Positions 9,160 through 17,982 of a stretch of 64,000 nucleotides of DNA are shown here, piece by piece. Below the pieces are notes generated by a model that ran no database searches, was not told the origin of the DNA, and saw only the letters and a program-made list of their open reading frames with translations. Source of the stretch: JBFIHF01 sp964411125 (GTDB taxonomy: Bacteria; Myxococcota_A; Bradymonadia; Bradymonadales; Bradymonadaceae); NCBI GenBank assembly GCA_964411125.1, contig CAYPJU010000007.1:70383-134382 (forward strand). Direction: 5' to 3'. The position numbers and the translations under genes are program-made. Within the stretch, counting starts at the first letter, position 1. Each line of letters begins with the position of its first letter.

Positions 9160-9458
9160 CCTTCACCTCGGTCGTCGTAGGCTCCGACCGCGTTGCGGTC
9201 GCCGACGGAGTCGACGTGGCCCACGACGCAAGCGTCGACGGGGACGAAAGAATTCTCGAGTCCCATGGAGGCTTCGCGGCTGTTGACGTAGTACACGACG
9301 TCGCCGGGACCGCTCTGGACCGCGTCGGCCGCCACGATGGTGGAGCCCTTGGCGCTCAACTTCGTGTCGAGAGGCTGCAAGACGACCAACCGCACCGCTT
9401 CCAGCCCTTCGTAGACCGTCGATGCGACCACCGTGCCTGTGACTCGGGCTAGATTCAT
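9156..9458 (-). CDS. Bacterial microcompartment vertex protein (EutN/CcmL family), copy 1
   Basis: This 100-residue protein is the first gene of the vertex-vertex-aldolase operon. It shows the family pattern: MNLARVTGTVVAS then YEGLEAVRLVVLQPLD, then IVAADAVQSGPGDVVYYVNSRE and a closing VVGHVDSV. A ten-residue C-terminal tail (AVGAYDDRGEG region) extends beyond the fold. The ATG is at 9458 without a strong ribosome-binding site. The family builds pentameric vertices of microcompartment shells; that this one is assembled into a shell is inference, because the shell hexamer genes must lie elsewhere in the genome. Confidence 0.87.
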   Translation of the reverse strand: MNLARVTGTVVASTVYEGLEAVRLVVLQPLDTKLSAKGSTIVAADAVQSGPGDVVYYVNSREASMGLENSFVPVDACVVGHVDSVGDRNAVGAYDDRGEG

Positions 9459-9553
9459 CGGACTACCGTACGATCCAGGTGACGAGCGTGGAGAGTAAAG
9501 CAGGGTCGGTCTTCAGCCAAGCCCAATACGGACGTAACGACCGCGGGCTCTCC

Positions 9554-11293
9554 TCACAGGTCGGGATACTTCTCCAACATCTCGCGCGCCTCTGCGACGC
9601 ACGGATCGTTCGCCTCTTCGCAGCGCTCGGCGAGCGTCCGCCAGACGTCGAAGTACGAGCTGTAGACCGACCAACCCCACCGATTCACTTCGTAGCGCGG
9701 AGGGGGGCTGCGGTGTTCGAACTTCGAGTAAACCTCGAGGTTCTTCCGGACGATTTCGGAGGGCTTCCCCCCGATGTCGTCATCGCGGAGCAGGCGGTGC
9801 CCGACGCCGTAGGGCTCGCGCTGGTACTCGGCGAGGATTTCGGGAGCGGTATCGCCGGTGACCAACACTGGTCGGCCGGAGGCGAGAAACACCTCGAGCA
9901 CCCCCCTGAGATCCACCTTTCGCCTGCCGTCGGGCAGCGTCTGCGGCATCGGGACGTCGAGCCCGGTCTCCTCTCGCAGGCGGTCGACGTACCACGGCAT
10001 CCCGAGCATCACCGCGGTCACGTAAGTGACGTCGGGGCGGTTCCCGAGGACGTCCTGGTAGTACAGCATCCCGAACTGGCGGTGGTCCCCTTGCGACACG
10101 ACGATCGCTTCGGCGGGCGCCGATTCGAGGGCGTTGACGATCCAGTCGTCGATGCTCGAATCGTACATTCGAGTTCGCAGGAAGCCGAACACCAGCATCA
10201 CCGCCAGAAACGAGACGGTGACCGATACGGTCACGCGCCGGTCGAGGTCTTCGAACCGCTGGAGCGCCGCCGCGATCAGAGGCCCCATCACGAGCGCGGG
10301 CAGCACGTGGAATCGCTTCACGACCTCGTAGAAGGGTCCGTCCGGACTGACGTTGAAGAGCGCGATGAAGAGTGGACCAGCGACGATCCAGGTCACGATG
10401 AAGAGCACCTCGGGCCGATCGCGCAGTGGGACAGGCTCCTTGCCGGGATCGGTGGCCAATATCCGAGCCGCGCCGAGCACGCCGAGGCAGAACCCGAGCA
10501 CCGCGAAGTCGAGGACACTCTCGGTGACGAAGAATGCCCACTGCTCGCCGAGTGACGACTCACCCTGAGCTCCGAGCTTCGTCGTGCCGTATTCGCGCCG
10601 CAGGAAATGGTCGAGCAGATCACCGAGTCCGTCGATCGCGCCCCACGATACGGCCTCGGGGGCGATGAGGAGGTAGCCGTAGACCGAGAGACCCGCCGCG
10701 AGCGACGCAGCCCCGGCCAGGAGTGGAACGGCGATGCGCTCCGACTCTTTCGTCGCGAGGTAGACACCGTACAGCCCGATCGGCGCGAGCAGGACGATGC
10801 TGTGATGTGCGCCGATCGCGAGCCCGGCGAGGATCCCGAGCGCGACCGCCCGACGGATGGCACGTAGCGGGCCCGCCGGCGCAGAGAAGAGCAGAATCGC
10901 CGCGGCGAAGAGGTTGTTGAAGGCGAACGCCTCGGGGTGCGTATGGACCAGCCATACCTGGCTGTTGAGGCCCACGATGGTAGCCGCGATCGCCGACGCA
11001 CCGACGCCGAAACCCCAGGCGACCGACGCGCGAAACAGCAGCGCGATCGCCGTCGCCCCCACGAGAGCCGTCACGAGGCTCGCCAACAACGGCGGATCGA
11101 TCGGGATCCACGCCAGCGCGCGCAGGGTGAGGACGACGGTGGGGTAACCCGGAGGATGAGCGACGCCGCCGAGCTGCTGCAGAGCGACGAACTCGGGGGA
11201 GTCGGTGTGAGCGAGCCACCGTGAGGCGGTCGCGGCGTAGAGGACCAGGTGCGCAACGAAGAGCGTCGCTGTGGCTCGAGTTGCGGTCGTCAC
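9554..11293 (-). CDS. DUF2723 family membrane protein, glycosyltransferase-like
   Basis: This 579-residue polytopic membrane protein has about ten hydrophobic segments in the first 370 residues and a soluble C-terminal third. The N-terminal loop after the first helix reads HTDSPEFV...GVAHPPGYP (Asp31, Glu34, HPPGYP 46-51), the signature of DUF2723, a family related to protein O-mannosyltransferases and other GT-C enzymes whose catalytic Asp lies in this loop. I infer an inner-membrane sugar transferase using a polyprenyl-linked donor; the acceptor is unknown. It starts at GTG 11293 with GAGG five bases upstream, just past the terminator of the tRNA unit. It ends 95 bases before the vertex-protein gene, so it probably forms its own unit. 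Confidence 0.8.
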   Translation of the reverse strand: MTTATRATATLFVAHLVLYAATASRWLAHTDSPEFVALQQLGGVAHPPGYPTVVLTLRALAWIPIDPPLLASLVTALVGATAIALLFRASVAWGFGVGASAIAATIVGLNSQVWLVHTHPEAFAFNNLFAAAILLFSAPAGPLRAIRRAVALGILAGLAIGAHHSIVLLAPIGLYGVYLATKESERIAVPLLAGAASLAAGLSVYGYLLIAPEAVSWGAIDGLGDLLDHFLRREYGTTKLGAQGESSLGEQWAFFVTESVLDFAVLGFCLGVLGAARILATDPGKEPVPLRDRPEVLFIVTWIVAGPLFIALFNVSPDGPFYEVVKRFHVLPALVMGPLIAAALQRFEDLDRRVTVSVTVSFLAVMLVFGFLRTRMYDSSIDDWIVNALESAPAEAIVVSQGDHRQFGMLYYQDVLGNRPDVTYVTAVMLGMPWYVDRLREETGLDVPMPQTLPDGRRKVDLRGVLEVFLASGRPVLVTGDTAPEILAEYQREPYGVGHRLLRDDDIGGKPSEIVRKNLEVYSKFEHRSPPPRYEVNRWGWSVYSSYFDVWRTLAERCEEANDPCVAEAREMLEKYPDL

Positions 11294-11320
11294 GTGGTCC
11301 TCGCAGAGGAGCGGGCAAAG

Positions 11321-11345
11321 AAAAACCCCAACCGTGCGGTTGGGG
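11321..11345 (-). terminator. Intrinsic terminator of the tRNA-Ile/tRNA-Ala unit
   Basis: Read on the minus strand, CCCCAACCG is followed by CA and CGGTTGGGG (11345 to 11326), a perfect 9-bp stem with a two-base turn (effectively a 4-base loop if the last pair opens). A run of five T follows (11325-11321) and then CTTT. It lies just four bases downstream of tRNA-Ala. This is the clearest rho-independent terminator in the window. Confidence 0.9.
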
Positions 11346-11349
11346 TCGA

Positions 11350-11422
11350 TGGAGCGTATCGGGATCGAACCGATGACCTACGGCTTGCAAAGCCGTCGCT
11401 CTCCCAGCTGAGCTAACGCCCC
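11350..11422 (-). tRNA. tRNA-Ala (anticodon UGC)
   Basis: This 73-base gene has a paired acceptor stem (GGGGCGT with ACGCTCC, one G-T pair), D arm GCTCAGCTGGGAGAGC, anticodon stem ACGGC/GCCGT around loop TTTGCAA (anticodon TGC) and T arm with GGTTCGATCCC. The discriminator is A at 11350 and CCA is not encoded. It lies 58 bases downstream of tRNA-Ile and directly before an intrinsic terminator. Confidence 0.97.
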
Positions 11423-11480
11423 AGGAGAAGCCTCATTCGTCTTCTCGGGCCCTCTTTCGAGGTGGCTCTGTTCGAACCAG

Positions 11481-11554
<74 letters not shown>

Positions 11555-11836
11555 ATGTGTTGCTTCTTCCCCCGGCGCGCGTCGTTCAGTGACTTCCCGA
11601 ACCGAGGGCGCGAAGACTATGGGTACAAACGACCCCCGTCAACACAAAATTCCACCGCGGATCCCTCCTCCGCGTCCGCGACGCTCGGAGGAGGCGGAGC
11701 GCGCGTAGCCGCCCGTCTTTACATACGCAGGGACCCTCCCTACGATTCGCTTCGCTTTCGAACGGTTCGTGAGGGATTACTCGACCGCATTCACGGCGTT
11801 AGCGTTCTAGGGGTCGACCCGTTTTCAGGAGCAGAA
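11555..11836. other. Intergenic region between the tRNA unit and a divergent gene
   Basis: This stretch holds the minus-strand tRNA promoter and, at 11664-11694, an inverted repeat (CCTCCTCCG and CGGAGGAGG, 9-bp stem, 13-base loop) upstream of the plus-strand gene. I see no convincing plus-strand -35/-10 pair. The hairpin may lie in the leader of the downstream gene. Confidence 0.5.
11614..11642 (-). promoter_or_regulatory. Sigma-70-type promoter of the tRNA unit
   Basis: On the minus strand the -35 box TTGACG (11642-11637) is followed by a 17-base spacer and a -10 box TAGTCT (11619-11614). The discriminator after the -10 is GC-rich (TCGCGCCC), as in stringently controlled stable-RNA promoters. 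The predicted start near 11607 gives a leader of about 50 bases before tRNA-Ile. Confidence 0.7.
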
Positions 11837-12934
11837 GTGAAGCGACTACTTTCGACTTTGTTGATCGTGCTGGCCATCGGCGCCTTCGCCCCGCCGGCGT
11901 TCGCCGACTCGGCGGCGCTCGTTCGCTACCTGCCAAAAGAAACCCGGGTCATCGCTGGCCTCGAGGTCGCGTCGATGAAAGACAGCTTCGTGTTCACCGA
12001 AGCGCTGACGATGATGCGAGGCGAAGCGAAGGCGAACACGATCATCGGGTTCGTCCTCAACTCGGAGGCGATCGGGTTCGAAAAGAACGTCACGTCGATG
12101 GTCGCCGCGTTCGAGCGTCCGATGGTCAGCCTCGGCGGAACGCCGCCTCCCGGCGCCGTGATTCTGCAGGGGACCCTCGACGAGGCGAAGATCTTCGCCG
12201 ACGCCCGGAAAGCCTTCCCGAAGCTGGAGTTCGTCACCCGCGGCACCACGAAAGTGCTCGCCGGGTCCGGGATGGAGCTCGGCTTTCTGAACTCGAACAC
12301 GCTCGTCATCTCCGACAAGGGGAAGTTCGCCGACACGATCTGGGCCGCGGTGGGGGACAAGAATGTCTCCGCCTTGAGCAACAGCCACACCACCGGCCTT
12401 CGTAAGCTGGTGGACACCTCCAGGGGCCTGTGGGTCACGATGGATACACGCGGGGTGAAGCCGTCGGCCGAGGCCGAAGCCGCCGCGAAGCAGGCGATGA
12501 AACAGGCCTCCAAGGAGAAGGGAGAGGAGGCACCGAAGCTCGACAAACCACCCGAGGTCGACGGCATCGCCCTCTCCCTCTCTCTCGTCGAAGGGCTCGC
12601 GCTCGACTTCAAGACGAAGTTCAAGAGCGGCAGCGAGGCGGAGAAAGCTCGCAAAGAGCTTCAGGGGCTGCGCGACAAACAGGGGAACGAGAAAATGGTC
12701 GAGATGGTGGGCGCGAAGCCGCTCGTGGACAACCTCAAACTCGAGGTGATCAATAGCCGCATCCTCTCGCTCACCACGAAGATGACCACTGACGAGCTGC
12801 TGAAGATGCTCAAGCGCGTCGAATCGCTGGCGAAAGACCCGCCGAAGCTGGACAAGCCGGGCGAGAAAGGCGAGAACGCCGCGGACGGCGCCGCGCCGCC
12901 GACCGGACAGGGTGCCGACGCGGATTTCAACTGA
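11837..12934 (+). CDS. Secreted protein of unknown function
   Basis: This 365-residue protein starts at GTG 11837, preceded by AGGAG with five-base spacing; the longer frame upstream would run antisense through the tRNAs and is discarded. A classical signal peptide is evident (VKRLLSTLLIVLAIGAFAPPAFADS, cleavage after AFA). The mature protein opens with a YLPKETRVIAGLEVASMKDS segment and has alternating strands and Lys-rich helices, including an EAAAKQAMKQASKEKGEE region near 215-240 and a Lys/Gly-rich C-terminal tail. The arrangement resembles periplasmic DUF3352-like or porin-associated proteins, but I cannot assign it. It is followed after 30 bases by the SppA gene, so the two probably share a transcript. 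Confidence 0.8.
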   Translation: MKRLLSTLLIVLAIGAFAPPAFADSAALVRYLPKETRVIAGLEVASMKDSFVFTEALTMMRGEAKANTIIGFVLNSEAIGFEKNVTSMVAAFERPMVSLGGTPPPGAVILQGTLDEAKIFADARKAFPKLEFVTRGTTKVLAGSGMELGFLNSNTLVISDKGKFADTIWAAVGDKNVSALSNSHTTGLRKLVDTSRGLWVTMDTRGVKPSAEAEAAAKQAMKQASKEKGEEAPKLDKPPEVDGIALSLSLVEGLALDFKTKFKSGSEAEKARKELQGLRDKQGNEKMVEMVGAKPLVDNLKLEVINSRILSLTTKMTTDELLKMLKRVESLAKDPPKLDKPGEKGENAADGAAPPTGQGADADFN

Positions 12935-12964
12935 CCCCTCCCCTCCTCCCACATCACTGCGACC

Positions 12965-15520
12965 ATGCGAACTCGCCGCCTGCTGTGCACCGGGGCTCTG
13001 ACCCTTCTCACGCTGCTTCCGCTCTCCGCGAGCGCCCAGCAGGTCACCCCGACAGACGGCATTCGCCTGCCCGATGCCTCGGTCGCCACCCAGAGTGATG
13101 CCGCCGCACTCGAGGTGAATCCTGCAGGGTTGGGGTTCATGAAAGGTGCGGAGTTCGGCTACGGATTCAACCTCGCGACGGAAGACCTGCGAGGGGTGGC
13201 CGACGAAGCCCAGTCGTACTTCCTCGCCGGGGGACTCGGCGGTCTCGGAATCGGTCTGGCCGCGCAGTGGCTGCAGAAGCCCGAGCTCGGAGCAGATCTA
13301 CAGAGCTACCGAAAGTTCACGATCGCATCGGGTGCCGGCTTCGGGAACCTGGGAGTCGGTGTCGGGCTCAACTTTCTGGGGTCGAGCGACGACGAGCGGC
13401 TCGACGGGCTGGTGGGTGTAGACGCGGGCCTGCAGTTCCGGGCGTCCGAGCACCTCGGCTTCGGCTTGATGCTGCGGGATGCGAACACCCCCTTCGTCCG
13501 GGAGGATTTCGCGCTCCCCGTCAGGCTCGATTTCGGCGTGGCTCTCCGATTCTGGGACGGCCGGATCGTCTTCGAGCAAGGGGCGAACCTCAACCTGCGC
13601 GACACGTACGTCGCGCTCGTCCCACGGCTTTCCGTCGAGGCGATCGACGGCTTCCGTATCTTCGGGCGGGCCGAATTCGGGGCGGTCGTGACGCGGCAAT
13701 CGGTCCGCTCCTCCTGGGATGGCCTGTTTGCCGGACTCGAGCTGAGCCTCGGCTCGCTCGGGGCCCAGTACGCCGCCAGAACTCAACGCTTCGACCCGAA
13801 CGAGAGCCCGCGGTTCTCGGGGATTTCCGCCTACCACTGGATCAGCCCGGGTAAGAAGGCCCCGCTCGTCGATCCGACGGGCCGCTGGATCATGCTCGCG
13901 ATGGACGCCCCGGTGGCGGAGGAGCCGGCGTCGAGCCTCTTCGGCACCAGCACCCGCAGCTTCCTCTCGGTCGTGCGCGAGCTCGAAAGGATCGCGGATT
14001 CCGACGATGTGACCGGCGTCGTGCTCACCGTCAACGATTTGGACTACGGGTACTCTCAGGTCTGGGAGCTTCGTCAGTCGATCGCTCGCGTACGCCGCTC
14101 CGGGAAAAAGACCGTCGTCGTCCTCGGCACGAGCTCCCTTCGAGAGTACTACCTCGCCAGTGCGGCCGAGGAGATCTGGTACGTCCCCAGCGACGTCTTC
14201 GCCCCGAACGGTATCGGCTCGCGCTTCATGTCTGTCAGCCGCGCCTTCCGGAAGTTGGGGGTGGAAGCGCAGTTCGTCCGAATCGGAGACTACAAGTCGG
14301 CGCCGGAGATGTTCGTCGCCGACGACGCGACCCCTGCGAACGTCGAGCAGCGCGAGGCGTATATCGAGGCGATGTGGAGCAGAATCATCACCGAGATCGC
14401 GAAAGACCGTGGCAAGTCTCCCGCCGAACTGCGGAAGCTGTTCGAGGAAGCACACTATCCCCCCGACGCCGTGGAAGCGGGCCTGGTCGATCAACTCGTC
14501 TACGTCGACGAGGTCGAGGACAAGCTCCGGGAGATCAGCGGCGGCGTCAACCTCGAGCGCGGGTTCCAACTCGCGAGCTACCCGGATCGTGAATGGGGCC
14601 GCGACGACGAGGTCGCGGTGGTCGCGATCGAAGGCTCGATCATCGGTGGGGTTTCCAACCCGGCTCCCTTCTTCGGCGATGCGGTCGCCGGTGCGGCATC
14701 GCTGGAGAAGACCTTCGAGAGGCTCGAGAAAGACTCGCGCGTTCGCGCCGTCGTGGTCCGAATCGACTCCCCCGGCGGGAGCGCGCTCGCCAGCGACCGC
14801 ATCTATCGCGCCATGCGAAACGTCGCGCGCCGAAAGCCCGTCGTCGCCTCCCTGGGGAACGTCGCGGCGAGCGGCGGCTACTACGTGGCCGCCGGTGCCG
14901 ATCACATCTTCGCCGGCCCGATCACCACGACGGGATCGATCGGCATCTACGGTGGAAAGGTCAACATAGAGAAGCTCGCCGACCGTCTCGGTGTGGAGAC
15001 CTCCACCGTGGAACGCGGCCAGAGAATCTCGTTCACGAACTTCTGGAGCCCCTGGAACGAGGACGAACTGGCGGCCCTGGGCAAGAGCCTCAACTACATG
15101 TACCGGCTCTTCTTGACGCAGGCGGCGTACACCCGCCCCCTGAGCGCCGACGAGCTCGACGAGGTCGCGCGGGGGCGCGTGTGGGTGGGCACCGCGGCGA
15201 AGGAGCACCGGCTGGTCGACGAACTCGGCGGTCTGATCGCGGCGGTACGAAAGGCGGAATCCCTCGCGGGGATGGAGCCCGGCGAAGCGCGGGTGCGGCA
15301 GTACACTTCCGCTTCGAGCGGCGTCCTCGACGTGGGCCTGTCGGGCCACGTCGCAGATTGGCTGGGACTCGGGGAGAAAGACACCGCCCACCGACTCGTG
15401 AACCCCGCCTCGATGGTGGGGGCCCTGCTGCGAGAACTCGCCTTCGCGTGGTCGATCCCCCTTCTGTACGAGCCGGGCGAAGCGCTCATGCTGCCGTTCG
15501 AGTGGTTCGCGGTCGACTGA
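12965..15520 (+). CDS. sppA: Signal peptide peptidase SppA with N-terminal beta-barrel-like domain
   Basis: This 851-residue protein has a signal peptide (to SASAQ), an N-terminal glycine-rich, amphipathic-strand domain (about 25-290: repeated GLGFG, GVGVGLNF, LRFWDGRIVFEQGANLNL strands) resembling an outer-membrane barrel, then a complete tandem-repeat SppA (about 295-790). The catalytic dyad is visible: Lys444 in GDYKSAPE and Ser636 in VAASGGYY, spaced as in 67-kDa SppA. SppA cleaves remnant signal peptides and membrane-bound fragments with a Ser/Lys mechanism. The classical enzyme has only an N-terminal membrane helix, so the extra 270 residues are unusual. Whether the fusion places the protease in the periplasm, tethered to the outer membrane, is inference. 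Confidence 0.88.
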   Translation: MRTRRLLCTGALTLLTLLPLSASAQQVTPTDGIRLPDASVATQSDAAALEVNPAGLGFMKGAEFGYGFNLATEDLRGVADEAQSYFLAGGLGGLGIGLAAQWLQKPELGADLQSYRKFTIASGAGFGNLGVGVGLNFLGSSDDERLDGLVGVDAGLQFRASEHLGFGLMLRDANTPFVREDFALPVRLDFGVALRFWDGRIVFEQGANLNLRDTYVALVPRLSVEAIDGFRIFGRAEFGAVVTRQSVRSSWDGLFAGLELSLGSLGAQYAARTQRFDPNESPRFSGISAYHWISPGKKAPLVDPTGRWIMLAMDAPVAEEPASSLFGTSTRSFLSVVRELERIADSDDVTGVVLTVNDLDYGYSQVWELRQSIARVRRSGKKTVVVLGTSSLREYYLASAAEEIWYVPSDVFAPNGIGSRFMSVSRAFRKLGVEAQFVRIGDYKSAPEMFVADDATPANVEQREAYIEAMWSRIITEIAKDRGKSPAELRKLFEEAHYPPDAVEAGLVDQLVYVDEVEDKLREISGGVNLERGFQLASYPDREWGRDDEVAVVAIEGSIIGGVSNPAPFFGDAVAGAASLEKTFERLEKDSRVRAVVVRIDSPGGSALASDRIYRAMRNVARRKPVVASLGNVAASGGYYVAAGADHIFAGPITTTGSIGIYGGKVNIEKLADRLGVETSTVERGQRISFTNFWSPWNEDELAALGKSLNYMYRLFLTQAAYTRPLSADELDEVARGRVWVGTAAKEHRLVDELGGLIAAVRKAESLAGMEPGEARVRQYTSASSGVLDVGLSGHVADWLGLGEKDTAHRLVNPASMVGALLRELAFAWSIPLLYEPGEALMLPFEWFAVD

Positions 15521-15530
15521 CCATTCGCGC

Positions 15531-15554
15531 AGCGCGCCGCCGTGGGGGCGCGCT
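15531..15554. terminator. Hairpin between convergent genes
   Basis: AGCGCGCC (15531-15538) pairs with GGCGCGCT (15547-15554) around an 8-base loop, lying between the stops of the convergent sppA and kinase genes. There is no U-tract on either strand, so termination is only a possibility. Confidence 0.35.
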
Positions 15555-15563
15555 CGGGGTGAC

Positions 15564-17876
15564 TCACCAGACGTCGAGGCCGTCGTCGTCCGACTCTTCT
15601 TCCTTCTTCTTCGCCGGGGCCTTCTTCCTGGTCGTGGTCTTCTTCTTCTTCGAAGAGGAGCTACTACCGAACACGTCGAGCGACTCGTCGTCGGACGAGC
15701 TCTCATCGGCGGAATCGTCCGAAGAGCTTCCCGACGACTTGGTCGACGACGAGGAACCGAACACGTCGAGCGACTCGTCACTGGAGGAAGAAGACGAGCT
15801 GCTCGCGGATGCCTTCCGCGTGCTGGTGCGGCGCTTCTTCTTGGTCGTGGACTTTCGGTACTTCCGCGTGCTGGAAGACTTCTTCGGCGCAGCTTTTGCG
15901 GCCGTGGTGAGGGCCGACGTCTTCTTGGCGCCGGAGAACTCGAACATTACTTCCTGAACACTCCCGCCGTCGGCAGCCCACGCGACTTCCTTCTCCATCT
16001 CGTCCTTGCCGAGGCGGGCGAGGACTTTGAAGCTCTGGTCAGTCTCGAGGCCGGTGAGCGTCAGCGGGGTGGTACCCTGCTCTTCACCATCGATCAGGAC
16101 GACCGCATCAGGCGGGTAGCTGAGGACTTTCAAGACGCCCTTCGCCTCCTCCAACTGCACCATCACATCGGGGTTTTCCTCGTTCACCTCGAGGTCGCGG
16201 TTTGCGATCTCGTACCCGTCGCGAACGAATTGCACCGCATAGGTCTTGCCGATCTCGAGGTCGACCGACAGCGGCGTAGAGCCACGTTCGACATCGTCGA
16301 TCACGACCTGGGCATTGGCCGGGTCCGAGTTGAAAGCGACCATCGCCTTGCCAGCGGGCCTGGCGGCATCCGCCGCGGCCTCGGCCTTGGGCTCGGACGT
16401 CTCTTCGTCCCCGGGCGAGGCGGTCGCAGCGGCGATCGCCTCCTCGGGCTGCTCTTCGGAGCGCGTGTAGTAGAGGAGCCCGGCGAGGACGGCTACGAGC
16501 AGCAGCGCGACTCCTACCGCGGCGTAGACGAACTTTGGTGTCGCCACGCGATCGACGAGCGATGGACGAGTCTTCTCCTGCGCGCGCTGGCGCATCGGCG
16601 GTGCCGCCGGTCCTGCGGGGCGCCGCTGCTCGGGACGCTGGCCCGAATCGCTGCCGAAGGGGCGCTGACCGGGCGGTGGCGGCGGCGGCATGTCGAGAGG
16701 AATGTTTCCGTAACCGTTCTGGCCCGCCTGGTTGGATGTGAAGGGGCTGGACTGCTCCCGACGCGACACGTTCGCGTCGCGATCGTAGATCTCCGTCGGC
16801 GCATTGTCGGCGAAGGGATTCTTGTTGCGTCCGTTTCCGATGATCTCACCTCCCGCGGCGCGCGCGAGTGCCTCGTCGTCGGGCTTGTCGAACAAGAGGC
16901 TCTCCGCACTCGGAGTGTACTCTTGCGGGCCCATGGATTGAAAATTGTCCCCAGATTCTTGCTGCATTGCAACGGCCCGGACGAACTGCCCCAGCTCGGG
17001 TTCGCCGATCGGTTGTAGTTTTCGCCGCCGATAGTCGTCGAGGGCGAGCTGAAAATCGGCGGCGCTGTCGAACCGCTTGTCCGGGTTCCGCTGGGTCGCC
17101 ACCTCCACGAGCGCCGAAAGCTCGGGGTCGAGATCGGGGCGGAAAGCGATGGGTGGAGGGAAGTCGGCCATCCGAACGGCCCTGAGGAGCTCGGTCTCCA
17201 TGACGTCGTCGTACGGAGACCGACCGGCGAGAGCCTCGTAGAGCACCATCCCGGCCGCAAAGACGTCGGTCCGGGCGTCGACGTGATGACCGTGCGCCTG
17301 CTCGGGCGCCATGTAGTAGAACTTCCCCTTGATGATGCCGTGCTGGGTCGTCTGGGCCCGATTCCGCGCCTTGGCGATCCCGAAGTCGACCAGCTTCACG
17401 CGGCCGTCCCAGGTCACCATGATGTTCTGTGGTGAGACGTCGCGGTGCACGATGCCGAGCGGCTCGCCGGTTCGGCCCATCTTCGTGTGGGCGTAATGTA
17501 GGCCCGATAGGGTCTCGCAAACGACGTGGACCATCACCGCCGGGGGCATCGGTCGTTCGCGGTCGCGCATGCGGGACAAGACCGCCTGCATGTCCGTCCC
17601 CTCGATGTACTCCATGATGATGAAGTACTGGTTCTCGATGCACCCGAGATCGAAGACGTTGCCGATCGCGGGGTGATGGAGCTGCACGGCGATGCGTGCT
17701 TCGTCCACGAGCATCTGGGTGAGGTCCATGTCCTCGCACAGCGCGCGATGGAGCCGCTTGATCGCGACGATGCGTTCGAAACCCTGAGGGCCCTCGACGG
17801 TCGCCTTGAACACCTCCGCCATCCCGCCTTCGGCGATGCGCTCAACGAGGTTGAATTTACCGAACCTCCCTAACAC
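15564..17876 (-). CDS. Ser/Thr protein kinase with transmembrane segment and PEGA domains
   Basis: This 770-residue protein starts at GTG 17876 with AGGAG seven bases upstream. The Hanks-type kinase domain (about 9-285) has VAIK Lys40, HRDVSPQN (Asp146, Asn151), DFG (Asp164) and APE (190-192), so it should be active. A Pro/Gln-rich linker leads to a membrane helix (about 449-470). Outside it lie two PEGA domains (about 511-577 and 580-648; GSTPL and GTTPL signatures). The last 120 residues are Lys/Ser-rich, with ESLDVFGSSSS at 701-711 and 731-741 and a terminal GLDVW. PEGA domains are taken to be extracytoplasmic binding modules, so this is probably a receptor kinase. It is the last gene of the kinase-FHA activator-kinase run. 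Confidence 0.92.
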   Translation of the reverse strand: MLGRFGKFNLVERIAEGGMAEVFKATVEGPQGFERIVAIKRLHRALCEDMDLTQMLVDEARIAVQLHHPAIGNVFDLGCIENQYFIIMEYIEGTDMQAVLSRMRDRERPMPPAVMVHVVCETLSGLHYAHTKMGRTGEPLGIVHRDVSPQNIMVTWDGRVKLVDFGIAKARNRAQTTQHGIIKGKFYYMAPEQAHGHHVDARTDVFAAGMVLYEALAGRSPYDDVMETELLRAVRMADFPPPIAFRPDLDPELSALVEVATQRNPDKRFDSAADFQLALDDYRRRKLQPIGEPELGQFVRAVAMQQESGDNFQSMGPQEYTPSAESLLFDKPDDEALARAAGGEIIGNGRNKNPFADNAPTEIYDRDANVSRREQSSPFTSNQAGQNGYGNIPLDMPPPPPPGQRPFGSDSGQRPEQRRPAGPAAPPMRQRAQEKTRPSLVDRVATPKFVYAAVGVALLLVAVLAGLLYYTRSEEQPEEAIAAATASPGDEETSEPKAEAAADAARPAGKAMVAFNSDPANAQVVIDDVERGSTPLSVDLEIGKTYAVQFVRDGYEIANRDLEVNEENPDVMVQLEEAKGVLKVLSYPPDAVVLIDGEEQGTTPLTLTGLETDQSFKVLARLGKDEMEKEVAWAADGGSVQEVMFEFSGAKKTSALTTAAKAAPKKSSSTRKYRKSTTKKKRRTSTRKASASSSSSSSSDESLDVFGSSSSTKSSGSSSDDSADESSSDDESLDVFGSSSSSKKKKTTTRKKAPAKKKEEESDDDGLDVW

Positions 17877-17982
17877 GGGGGCGCTCCTGGTGGGGTCGGG
17901 CCGTCACGGAAATCGAGGTGCGCGACGTCTGGAGGGTAACACGTCATCGAAGACTTTTCGTCCGCCGCACCGGGGATGGCCC

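Noticed and set aside
13298..15781. 827-codon minus-strand frame antisense to sppA
   Set aside because: The SppA frame has the catalytic dyad and a signal peptide; the opposite frame is Arg/Asp-rich noise.
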